This document shows, one piece after another, positions 1 through 5,324 of a stretch of DNA of 6,401 nt; position 1 is the first letter of the stretch, and every line of letters starts with the position of its first letter. Both the position numbers and the translations under genes were made by a program. The notes below the pieces were generated by a model, which searched no databases, was not told where the DNA came from, and saw nothing but the letters and a program-made list of their open reading frames with translations. Where the stretch lies: NCBI GenBank assembly GCA_002315625.1, contig DCHH01000008.1, positions 1 to 6,401 on the forward strand, read 5' to 3'. The stretch is from Bacteroidales bacterium UBA1757. GTDB lineage: Bacteria > Bacteroidota > Bacteroidia > Bacteroidales > UBA1402.

Positions 1-535
1 GACGGTTGGCCTCTTTGATAGCGTTCATCTCTTTCTGGACATCGATTACGAACAATGCTGAGGGAAGACGGTTGAGGTCCTTGATGGAACCGAGGTTCTT
101 CTCAAGTTTGGCCCTCTGGCGGTCTACCTGGAGACGCTCACGTTTTGCAAGCGTATCATAAGTACCGTCTTCTTTCATCTTGTCGATGGTATTCATTTTC
201 TTGACTGCTTTGCGGATGGTCATGAAGTTGGTGAGCATTCCACCAGGCCAGCGCTCAGTCACGTAAGGCATATTGACAGCTGTTGCCTTCTCGGCCACGA
301 TGTCTTTTGCCTGTTTCTTTGTGGCGACGAAAAGGATCTTGCGACCGCTGCGTGCAAGCTGTTTTGCGGCAGCTGCAGCTTCGTCAATTTTTACTATACT
401 TTTATGCAGGTCGATAATGTGAATCCCGTTCTTCTGGTCGAAAATATAAGGGGCCATTTTGGGGTTCCATTTGCGCGCCATGTGTCCGAAGTGGACACCT
501 GCATCAAGCAATTCTTGGAAATTTGTTCTAGGCAT
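1..535 (-). CDS. rpsB: 30S ribosomal protein S2, partial (C-terminal part outside window)
   Basis: Ribosomal protein S2 is a small-subunit protein that binds late near the head/body junction and helps hold S1. The window contains the first 178 residues. Bacterial S2 proteins of this group run to about 270, so roughly the last third is cut off by the window edge. Visible family marks are the N-terminal AGVHFGH (12-18), RKWNPKMAPYIF (21-32), GIHIIDLHK (37-45), LFVATKKQA (68-76), ERWPGGMLTNF (94-104) and the start of the second S2 signature, LPSALFVIDV (157-166). The ATG start at 535 gives the expected MPRTNF N-terminus. There is no Shine-Dalgarno sequence; the 28 nt before the start are almost pure A/T, as is usual in Bacteroidota. 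It follows rpsI after an unusually long, structured 164-nt gap. tsf commonly follows rpsB in bacteria but would lie outside the window. Identity is certain from the sequence. Confidence 0.98.
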   Translation of the reverse strand, partial: MPRTNFQELLDAGVHFGHMARKWNPKMAPYIFDQKNGIHIIDLHKSIVKIDEAAAAAKQLARSGRKILFVATKKQAKDIVAEKATAVNMPYVTERWPGGMLTNFMTIRKAVKKMNTIDKMKEDGTYDTLAKRERLQVDRQRAKLEKNLGSIKDLNRLPSALFVIDVQKEMNAIKEANR

Positions 536-699
536 TTCTGTTAATTTTTAATTTTTTGTTGTTCATCAACCCTGGTAGCGGCCTTGCCGGTCCGGGTGAT
601 TGGTGCGCGTTGGGCAATTGGGGAGCAGTGCCGGGCGGTTCACACCTGCCGATAGTCTCCGAAATTTTAACCCGCAGCAGCAAAAAAACGTAAGTGTGA
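536..699 (-). promoter_or_regulatory. rpsI-rpsB intergenic region, candidate structured leader of rpsB
   Basis: These 164 nt separate rpsI from rpsB, while the preceding rplM-rpsI gap is 2 nt. In mRNA sense the region begins with a T7 run (683-689), continues through a G+C-rich core (about 565-661), and ends in an A/T-rich stretch before the rpsB ATG. The core can form a hairpin at 634-650 (GGC-A-GGU, a GUGA tetraloop of GNRA type, ACCGCC). A 4-bp GGAG/CUCC stem (657-660 with 622-625) may enclose it. A longer stem-loop sits at 565-600. S2 is known to repress its own rpsB-tsf mRNA in gamma-proteobacteria, so an autoregulatory role is plausible here. That role is inference; the base pairing is seen by eye only, without energy calculation or comparison. 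No convincing separate promoter was found in it. Confidence 0.45.
565..600 (-). other. Stem-loop 30 nt upstream of the rpsB start
   Basis: Read on the minus strand, AUCA (600-597), CCC (596-594), GG (593-592) and CGGC (589-586) pair with UGAU (568-565), GGG (572-570), CC (575-574) and GCCG (582-579). That makes 13 Watson-Crick pairs around an AAG loop, interrupted by single-nucleotide bulges at 569 and 573 and a small AC/CUA internal loop. It ends 29 nt before the rpsB start codon. No U-tract follows, so it is not an intrinsic terminator. It is the strongest part of the candidate rpsB leader; its ACCCG (597-593) could instead pair with CGGGU at 674-670. Confidence 0.5.
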
Positions 700-1098
700 C
701 TATCGTTTGGAGAACTGGAAGCGACGACGTGCACCGGGCTGACCGGGTTTCTTGCGCTCCACCTCTCTGGCGTCACGTGTAAGCAATCCTGCGGCTTTGA
801 GGGCGGGACGGTATGCTTCTTTGTCCACTTCGCAAAGTGCACGTGCGATACCGAGCCTCAATGCTTCAGCCTGACCTTTGATTCCGCCACCGTCGAGGTT
901 GGCTTTGATGTCAAACTGACCTACAGTACCGGTGATGGCGAAAGGCTGGCCGACAATATAACGGAGAGCGTCCTCTTTGAAGTATTTTTCGAGGGGGCGG
1001 TCGTTGATGACGACATTGCCTTTACCGGCGGTAATGTAGACGCGAGCAACTGCTGTTTTACGTCTTCCAAGGGCGTTTGTTGTGTTCATGCTCTGCAT
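700..1098 (-). CDS. rpsI: 30S ribosomal protein S9
   Basis: Ribosomal protein S9 sits in the head of the 30S subunit, and its C-terminal tail reaches the P-site tRNA. The 132-residue product has the family layout: NALGRRKTAVARV (8-20), the glycine-rich GGGIKGQAEALRLGIARAL (70-88), and a basic tail with LLTRDAREVERKKPGQ (105-120) ending in RRRFQFSKR. The terminal SKR, the part that touches tRNA, is intact. The ATG at 1098 lies 2 nt after the rplM stop codon; an in-frame ATG three codons later (1089) would give MNTTNALG and is an equally believable start. No Shine-Dalgarno sequence is present. Together with rplM it forms the near-universal bacterial L13-S9 pair, so the two are surely co-transcribed. 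The stop is TAG. Confidence 0.98.
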   Translation of the reverse strand: MQSMNTTNALGRRKTAVARVYITAGKGNVVINDRPLEKYFKEDALRYIVGQPFAITGTVGQFDIKANLDGGGIKGQAEALRLGIARALCEVDKEAYRPALKAAGLLTRDAREVERKKPGQPGARRRFQFSKR

Positions 1099-1100
1099 TT

Positions 1101-1553
1101 TTACATTTCGTTCAACTTAAGTTCTTTGGGGTTTTGTGCCTGGTGAGGATGCTCGGGACCTGCATAAATGAAAAGGTTTCCGAGGATTTTCCTGCCGAGA
1201 CGATTTTTAGGAAGCATACCCCTTACTGACATCCTGAGGAGTTCTGTAGGTCTCTTCTTGAGCAACTGCTCGGGTGTGAAGTCGCGCAATCCTCCGGGAT
1301 AACCGGAATAATGATGATATACGCGGTCGGTCATTTTCTTGCCTGTGAGCTTAACCTTTTCAGCGTTGATGACAATGATGTTGTCACCGCAGTCAAGGTT
1401 AGGCGTGTAGCTGGGTTTGTTCTTACCGCGAAGGATAAGGGCAGCCCTGCTGGCGAGACGGCCGAGCACCAGATCAGTAGCGTCAATCACATACCACTCC
1501 TTCTTTACTTCTGACTGTTTGACAGAAATAGTTTTGTAGCTTAGTGTGTCCAC
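1101..1553 (-). CDS. rplM: 50S ribosomal protein L13
   Basis: Ribosomal protein L13 is an early-assembling 50S protein that binds 23S rRNA. The product is 150 residues, normal for the family. It shows YVIDATDLVLGRLAS (21-35), LRGKNKPSYTPNLDCGD (41-57), AEKVKLTGKK (64-73), YHHYSGYPGG (79-88) and the L13 signature VRGMLPKNRLGRKILGN (110-126), followed by YAGPEHPHQAQNP (130-142). The start codon is GTG (1551-1553). The MDTLSYKT N-terminus it yields matches what I recall of Bacteroides L13, and an in-frame stop occurs upstream (TAA about 42 nt before the GTG) with no ATG between, so the GTG is well supported. It is the first gene after the promoter at 1642-1673 and has a leader of about 84 nt. 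rpsI follows after 2 nt. Confidence 0.98.
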   Translation of the reverse strand: MDTLSYKTISVKQSEVKKEWYVIDATDLVLGRLASRAALILRGKNKPSYTPNLDCGDNIIVINAEKVKLTGKKMTDRVYHHYSGYPGGLRDFTPEQLLKKRPTELLRMSVRGMLPKNRLGRKILGNLFIYAGPEHPHQAQNPKELKLNEM

Positions 1554-1579
1554 TGTCTTGAAATTTTGGTTAATACTTT

Positions 1580-1607
1580 AGAAGTTTTTTTAAATAATAA
1601 AACTTCT
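1580..1607 (-). repeat. A/T-rich 9-bp inverted repeat in the rplM leader
   Basis: AGAAGTTTT (1580-1588) and AAAACTTCT (1599-1607) are perfect inverted repeats of 9 bp separated by 10 nt. In the rplM mRNA this can form a weak A/U-rich stem 27 nt upstream of the GTG start. On the minus strand no T-tract follows the stem, so it does not look like a terminator for the genes upstream of it. It might control access to the ribosome-binding region. Confidence 0.5.
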
Positions 1608-1620
1608 TTAATTACTGCGT

Positions 1621-1637
1621 CCCTATAACCTATAGGG
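1621..1637 (-). repeat. 7-bp inverted repeat at the predicted 5' end of the rplM transcript
   Basis: CCCTATA-ACC-TATAGGG on the plus strand is a perfect 7-bp inverted repeat with a 3-nt loop. It starts 5 nt downstream of the -7 element, so its first base coincides with the expected transcription start, and the mRNA would begin with, or within a few nucleotides of, a closed hairpin. Such 5'-terminal stems are known to stabilise mRNAs; alternatively it is part of an L13 binding site. Too short and without a T-tract, so not a terminator. Confidence 0.5.
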
Positions 1638-1641
1638 GGTG

Positions 1642-1673
1642 CAAAGGTAGCAATAATTTTCGTATTTGCCAAA
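1642..1673 (-). promoter_or_regulatory. Bacteroidota-type housekeeping promoter for rplM-rpsI(-rpsB)
   Basis: On the minus strand a TTTG -33 element (1673-1670, inside TTTTGG) is followed after 20 nt by TACCTTTG (1649-1642), a full match to the TAnnTTTG -7 consensus of the Bacteroidota primary sigma factor. Transcription should start around 1635-1638. The -33 element begins 2 nt beyond the last base of the upstream DAHP synthase stop codon. This is the only full consensus pair I found in the window on either strand. Confidence 0.85.
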
Positions 1674-1675
1674 AG

Positions 1676-2761
1676 TTACAGCATTTTATGCTGCACATCG
1701 ACAGATTCGTCGTGAACTGCATTGAAGACGTCACGGACACACTGTTCGGAAAGGCCCGCCTGTGTACCGGCCTCAATCATCCTGTCCAAGACGGAATCCC
1801 ACCGTGCCGCCTGGATAATGGGGATGTTGTGCTCTTTTTTGAACTCCCCTATTTTCCGGGAAACCTCCATTCTCTGTGCGAGCAGGTTGATTATATTCTC
1901 ATCAATGACGTCAATTTTTGCGCGAAGCTGGACCATATTCTCACGGAATGAGCTGTCCTGGGTATCTCCGTCACGCACCACAATGTGGTCAGGGCCCTCC
2001 AGGAGGTTCAGCAGGTCTGCGGGGGTGAGTTGCTGCTTTGCGTCGCTCAGGGCACAATCGGGGCAGTTGTGGGATTCTATCATCAAACCCTCGAAGCCGA
2101 GGTCGAGCGCGCGCTGGGACAGTTCCTTGATATACTCACGCTTGCCGGCCATATGGGAGGGGTCGCAGAATATGGGCAGTTCGGGGACTTTATAGCGCAG
2201 ACCGATTGCCATGTCCCAGGCCGGATCGTTGCGATATTTTATCTTCTGGCTGGTTGAGACGCCGCGATGGATGGCTCCCAATTTGCGGATGCCGCAGTTG
2301 TTCAACCTTTCGAATGCCCCGATCCAAAGGTCAAGGTCGGGATTGACCGGATTCTTGACGAGCACAGTCATATCGGTTCCCTGAAGAGCCTCGGCGATTT
2401 CCTGGACAAGGAAGGGGTTGGCGGTTGTGCGGGCCCCAATCCATACCATATCCACTCCGTGCTTCACACATTCGAAGACATGCTGGGTGGATGCAACCTC
2501 ACAGGACACTTTCATTCCGGTCTGCTTCTTCACCTCCTGGAGCCATTTCAGGCCGGGAGCTCCCACTCCCTCGAAACATCCCGGGTGGGTGCGAGGCTTC
2601 CAGATACCGGCTCTGAACATATTAATGCCGAATTTACGCAGTCCGACTGCCGTTTCAAGAACCTGTTCCTCAGATTCGGCACTGCAAGGGCCAGCGATTA
2701 CGCAAGGTCTGGGAAGTGTGAAGAAGCCCCATTCGCTCGGGGGCAGTATATCCATTTTCAT
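1676..2761 (-). CDS. Bifunctional DAHP synthase (type I-beta)/chorismate mutase (AroQ type)
   Basis: The N-terminal domain (about 1-262) condenses phosphoenolpyruvate and erythrose 4-phosphate to DAHP, the first shikimate-pathway step. The C-terminal domain (about 271-361) turns chorismate into prephenate. DAHP synthase marks: PCVIAGPCSAES (19-30, metal-ligand Cys26), RAGIWKPRTHP (50-60; KPRT rather than the KANRS of KDO8P synthase), CEVAST (87-92), IGART (108-112), LVKNPVNPD (134-142), AIHRG (163-167, His165), CDPSHMAGKR (199-208) and IESH (228-231). The mutase aligns without gaps to the E. coli AroQ domain: Arg280, Arg297, Lys308, Arg320, Ser353 and Gln357 match Arg11, Arg28, Lys39, Arg51, Ser84 and Gln88, but Asp48 and Glu52 are Gln317 and Trp321. 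The ATG overlaps the tyrA stop as ATGA; a second ATG lies two codons in. The Prevotella nigrescens fusion of this type is inhibited by prephenate; that feedback is likely here too. No terminator follows. Confidence 0.96.
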   Translation of the reverse strand: MKMDILPPSEWGFFTLPRPCVIAGPCSAESEEQVLETAVGLRKFGINMFRAGIWKPRTHPGCFEGVGAPGLKWLQEVKKQTGMKVSCEVASTQHVFECVKHGVDMVWIGARTTANPFLVQEIAEALQGTDMTVLVKNPVNPDLDLWIGAFERLNNCGIRKLGAIHRGVSTSQKIKYRNDPAWDMAIGLRYKVPELPIFCDPSHMAGKREYIKELSQRALDLGFEGLMIESHNCPDCALSDAKQQLTPADLLNLLEGPDHIVVRDGDTQDSSFRENMVQLRAKIDVIDENIINLLAQRMEVSRKIGEFKKEHNIPIIQAARWDSVLDRMIEAGTQAGLSEQCVRDVFNAVHDESVDVQHKML

Positions 2762-3615
2762 CGTATTATCCGTTTAATTCTGTTGGCGTTGTCAATAAGT
2801 GAACGCAAAGCCTTTTCATCGCCGGTTTCGAGGGCCTTGTCGAAATCTTCCAGGAAAGCGCTGTACGTATGCATCACCCGGCGCAGATTGTCCCTGTTCT
2901 GAAGCAGGATGGGCACCCACATGTCGGCGCCGCTTTTTGCCAGACGGGCGGTTGAAGAAAAACCGCCGGAAGCCAGGTCGAAGATATGCTTTTCATCTTT
3001 CTCCTTTTCCAGCACGGTCAGCGCCAGCGCAAAGGATATGACATGTGACAGATGGGACACATATGCGGTATGAACGTCATGGTCCGCCGCGCTCATGCGA
3101 ACGACACGCATACATAACTTGTCATACAATTTTTCGGCGATTTCCAAAGCGTCCGTATCCGAATCCTGAGGATCCGCAAACACACAGGCCCTGCCGTCGA
3201 ACATACCGCTCAAGGCCGCCCTGGGGCCACTGTATTCAGTGCCGGCCATAGGATGACTCGCTACAAAGCGTCCCCGCATCGGATGATTCCGTACAGCCTC
3301 AATGACAGCGGATTTTGTGGAACAGGCATCCATCAGGACCTTGCGTCCGCCGTCCGGGAGACTTGCAAACATATCGAGAATCTGCGGCAACAGTTTGACC
3401 GCAGTCCCGACAGGCACGGCAACAACCACAATATCGGCCTGCGCGGCGCACTCTTCGAGGTTTACAACGGCATCCACTATGCCGAGTTCCAAGGCTGCGG
3501 CAGCATTGACCTTGTCAGCCTCGACACCCAACAGCCTGTCCGCGAAACCGCGGCGGCGCAAATCAATTGCAATCGAGCCTCCAATAAGGCCCGTTCCGAC
3601 TATTCCTACTGTCAT
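2758..3615 (-). CDS. tyrA: Prephenate dehydrogenase
   Basis: This enzyme oxidatively decarboxylates prephenate to 4-hydroxyphenylpyruvate with NAD(P)+, the committed step to tyrosine. The 285-residue product starts directly with a Rossmann fold: MTVGIVGTGLIGGS with the dinucleotide loop GTGLIGGS at 7-14, and an acidic residue (Glu32) at the end of the second strand, favouring NAD+. Next come ACSTKS (97-102) and ASHPMAGTE (119-127), which carries the prephenate-site histidine His121. The helical C-terminal half has SHLSHV (187-192) and a GGFSSTARLA stretch. There is no ACT domain, so tyrosine feedback through such a domain is not expected. The gene starts 11 nt after frr and ends in an ATGA overlap with the DAHP synthase/chorismate mutase gene that makes its substrate, so the two are translationally coupled. 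An arogenate dehydrogenase specificity cannot be excluded by eye. Confidence 0.93.
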   Translation of the reverse strand: MTVGIVGTGLIGGSIAIDLRRRGFADRLLGVEADKVNAAAALELGIVDAVVNLEECAAQADIVVVAVPVGTAVKLLPQILDMFASLPDGGRKVLMDACSTKSAVIEAVRNHPMRGRFVASHPMAGTEYSGPRAALSGMFDGRACVFADPQDSDTDALEIAEKLYDKLCMRVVRMSAADHDVHTAYVSHLSHVISFALALTVLEKEKDEKHIFDLASGGFSSTARLAKSGADMWVPILLQNRDNLRRVMHTYSAFLEDFDKALETGDEKALRSLIDNANRIKRIIR

Positions 3616-3626
3616 ACTATGTACGG

Positions 3627-4190
3627 CTATACCGTAAGAATCTCTTTCTCTTTGTTTGCTACGAGAGTCTCCACAGTTTTAACGGCTGCATCCGTCTCTT
3701 TCTGTGTTTTGTCCTCGAAATCTTTTTCCATATCCTCTCCGAGGCCTTCCTTAATCAGCTTTTTCAAAGCATCTATGGCATCACGGCGGGCATTGCGGAT
3801 AACGTTCTTTGCATTCTCGCCTTCAGCCTTGGCTTTCTTGATGAGTTCCTTGCGGCGCTCTTCGGTAAGAGCAGGAACAGTGCAGCGGATCGCCTCACCG
3901 TTGTTCTGGGGAGTCATACCCACATTGGCATCCATTATGGCCTTTTCGATGGGACCTATCATATTGCGCTCCCAAGGTTGAATGAGGATGGTTTTCGCAT
4001 CAGGGGTTGTAATGGAAGCCACCTGTGGGAGAGGGCATTTGCTGCCATAGTAATCCACCATCACGTTGTTGAAAAGCAGGGGGTTAGCCTTTCCGGCACG
4101 GTAAGTCTTGAGACTTTCTTCAAGGAATTTAGATGCGGAAGACATCTGTTCTTTGGCCTTCTCGACAATCTGGTTTGCTTTCTCGGTCAT
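3627..4190 (-). CDS. frr: Ribosome recycling factor
   Basis: RRF, together with EF-G, splits the post-termination ribosome into subunits. The product is 187 residues, close to the 185 of E. coli. Domain I is a long three-helix bundle: the N-terminal helix (about 1-30), then YRAGKANP (30-37), and the C-terminal helices with LTEERRKELIKKAK (108-121) and the conserved RNARRDA (132-138), whose arginines contact 23S rRNA. Domain II is the beta-rich middle part with VDYYGSKCPLPQVASI (45-60), PDAKTILIQPWER (63-75) and the NNGEAIR turn (96-102). It lies 12 nt after lpxK and 11 nt before tyrA, in one operon with them. In many bacteria frr follows pyrH; here no pyrH is present in the window and the neighbours are metabolic genes. 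Confidence 0.97.
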   Translation of the reverse strand: MTEKANQIVEKAKEQMSSASKFLEESLKTYRAGKANPLLFNNVMVDYYGSKCPLPQVASITTPDAKTILIQPWERNMIGPIEKAIMDANVGMTPQNNGEAIRCTVPALTEERRKELIKKAKAEGENAKNVIRNARRDAIDALKKLIKEGLGEDMEKDFEDKTQKETDAAVKTVETLVANKEKEILTV

Positions 4191-4202
4191 AGTTGTAGAA
4201 GA

Positions 4203-5315
4203 TTAATTGTTAATGAAATCTTTTAATATTGTCTGTTCTTCATTTGTAAGCATTCTGGTGCTGATGGGAGCATAAAAAAGACGCTTGCGCAGTTCATCGT
4301 TCACATTCGCGGCCAATAGGCGCTGGGCATCTTTCTCCGTCGTCACAAGCAGGGCCGTAGGATAACGCTTGGCCGCATCTTCCATAGATCTGATGTCGGC
4401 TTTTGAAAAGAAATGGTGGTCAGGATATGATATATGCTCCATCATTTTGTACGTTTCGCACAATGTACTGGTGAGGGGGCCGTCATCGGCGATGCCCGAA
4501 TACAGGAGCATACTCTTTGAATGTGTGTACCTGGGGTCACCTTCCGGGAAGACGCTCTTGAGCTTTTCATAGTTGATGGTTGCGAAAAGAAGCTTCTGAA
4601 CCTTTCCTTCCCTGTTCACACCTTCGCAGGTCTCAAGATTGAAATCGTTCAGGCCGATTTTCTTCGCCCATTTTTGCCGTCCTGCATTATCAATAAATGA
4701 CGGGCATTTTGTCACGACTATCATATCCGCCTTCGTTGCGCGGGAACGCAGGTCGCGAAGCCTGCCTATCGGAAGCAGGACATCGTGAAAGAACGGACGC
4801 GAATATGTAGTGAGCAATATCGAGCGTGTCGGGACGACCTTCCGATGCTGATATGCATCATCAAGGATAATAAGGTCAGGGCGGCCATAACCCGGAGTAT
4901 CCGGATGGGCCAGTTTTGCGCAAGCTTCGGTGCGGTTCTCATCCACCACTACTGTCACATCGGGAAACTTTCTCTTTATCTGCAAAGGCTCGTCGCCGAA
5001 TTGCTCCGCCGAACCGTCAGCTGTCACCTGCAGGAAGCCTTTGGTCTTGCGTTTGTATCCGCGGCTCACCACGGCCACAGACTTCGGCACGACATCGAAA
5101 AGACTTCCGGTGAATCCATAAAGTTCCGAATCGGCGGCCTCTATTCTGTCCTCCTTCAATGTCCTGATTATCAATTCAGTGAACGGAGTCTTGCCTGTTC
5201 CGCCGACGCTGAGGTTTCCAACGCAGATGCTCGGAATTTCCGTCTGAGACGACTTGAGCCAGCCTTTATCGTAGAAAAGGTGGCGCAAAGTCAATATGAG
5301 CGCGAACAGGAGCAC
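4203..5315 (-). CDS. lpxK: Tetraacyldisaccharide 4'-kinase (lipid A biosynthesis)
   Basis: LpxK phosphorylates the 4' position of tetraacyldisaccharide 1-phosphate to give lipid IVA, at the cytoplasmic face of the inner membrane. The 370-residue product has a short hydrophobic N-terminal segment (2-10) likely to touch the membrane, then FYDKGWLKS (14-22) and the P-loop VGNLSVGGTGKTP (32-44). Further marks are VVSRGYKRKTKGF (82-94), FGDEP (106-110), the magnesium-site LDDAYQHR (151-158; the usual form is LDDGFQHR), LLPIGRLRD (180-188), a DHHFFSKAD motif and TTEKDAQRL near the C-terminus. About 20 residues (57-78) between the P-loop helix and VVSRGYKR look extra compared with the LpxK proteins I recall. 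The start is GTG (5313-5315), the only plausible start codon near the N-terminus, because the frame runs back directly into the trpB stop 9 nt upstream. The gene marks a Gram-negative outer-membrane organism. Confidence 0.95.
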   Translation of the reverse strand: MLLFALILTLRHLFYDKGWLKSSQTEIPSICVGNLSVGGTGKTPFTELIIRTLKEDRIEAADSELYGFTGSLFDVVPKSVAVVSRGYKRKTKGFLQVTADGSAEQFGDEPLQIKRKFPDVTVVVDENRTEACAKLAHPDTPGYGRPDLIILDDAYQHRKVVPTRSILLTTYSRPFFHDVLLPIGRLRDLRSRATKADMIVVTKCPSFIDNAGRQKWAKKIGLNDFNLETCEGVNREGKVQKLLFATINYEKLKSVFPEGDPRYTHSKSMLLYSGIADDGPLTSTLCETYKMMEHISYPDHHFFSKADIRSMEDAAKRYPTALLVTTEKDAQRLLAANVNDELRKRLFYAPISTRMLTNEEQTILKDFINN

Positions 5316-5324
5316 TTCTCTCGA

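Larger units (their letters stand above)
1554..1641 (-). promoter_or_regulatory. rplM 5' untranslated leader (candidate L13 autoregulatory leader)
   Basis: Between the predicted transcription start (about 1635-1638) and the rplM GTG lie about 84 nt with no gene. The leader begins with a 17-nt hairpin (1621-1637), contains a second A/U-rich inverted repeat (1580-1607), and ends in an A/U-rich unstructured stretch without a Shine-Dalgarno sequence. rplM-rpsI operons are repressed by L13 through a 5' leader in E. coli, and L13 leaders have been described in other bacteria, so the same may hold here. That is inference; the sequence shows only the inverted repeats and the position. Confidence 0.4.

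Noticed and set aside
684..691. Possible separate rpsB promoter with a TACGTTTT -7 element
   Set aside because: The final G of the -7 consensus is not matched and no TTTG lies 19-20 nt upstream; unsupported.
680..702. Possible terminator or attenuator after rpsI (T7 run at 683-689)
   Set aside because: The only stem before the T-run is a 5-bp CAAACG/CGTTT-type pairing with a 13-nt loop, too weak for an intrinsic terminator.
528..842. Minus-strand open frame of 104 codons running through the rpsI-rpsB gap
   Set aside because: It overlaps the C-terminal coding part of rpsI in another frame and the rpsB start, with a low-complexity proline/serine-rich product and no recognisable family; the gap is better explained as a structured leader.
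1580..1637. Leader inverted repeats as terminators of the aromatic operon
   Set aside because: Neither stem is followed by a T-tract on the minus strand, and both lie downstream of the rplM promoter.
1676..2761. KDO8P synthase as the identity of the N-terminal domain
   Set aside because: KPRT replaces the KANRS motif typical of KDO8P synthase, and fusion to a chorismate mutase fits DAHP synthase only.
2267..2902. Plus-strand open frame of 211 codons
   Set aside because: Antisense to the DAHP synthase and tyrA genes, both of which have full family motifs. The product shows no coherent domain; it is a by-product of codon usage on the other strand.
3366..3373. TATGTTTG inside tyrA, a match to the -7 consensus
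   Set aside because: The -33 position carries CAAA rather than TTTG, and the site lies within a conserved coding region; likely chance.
3253..3981. Plus-strand open frame of 242 codons
   Set aside because: Antisense across tyrA and frr, including their junction; the serine-rich product has no recognisable domain.
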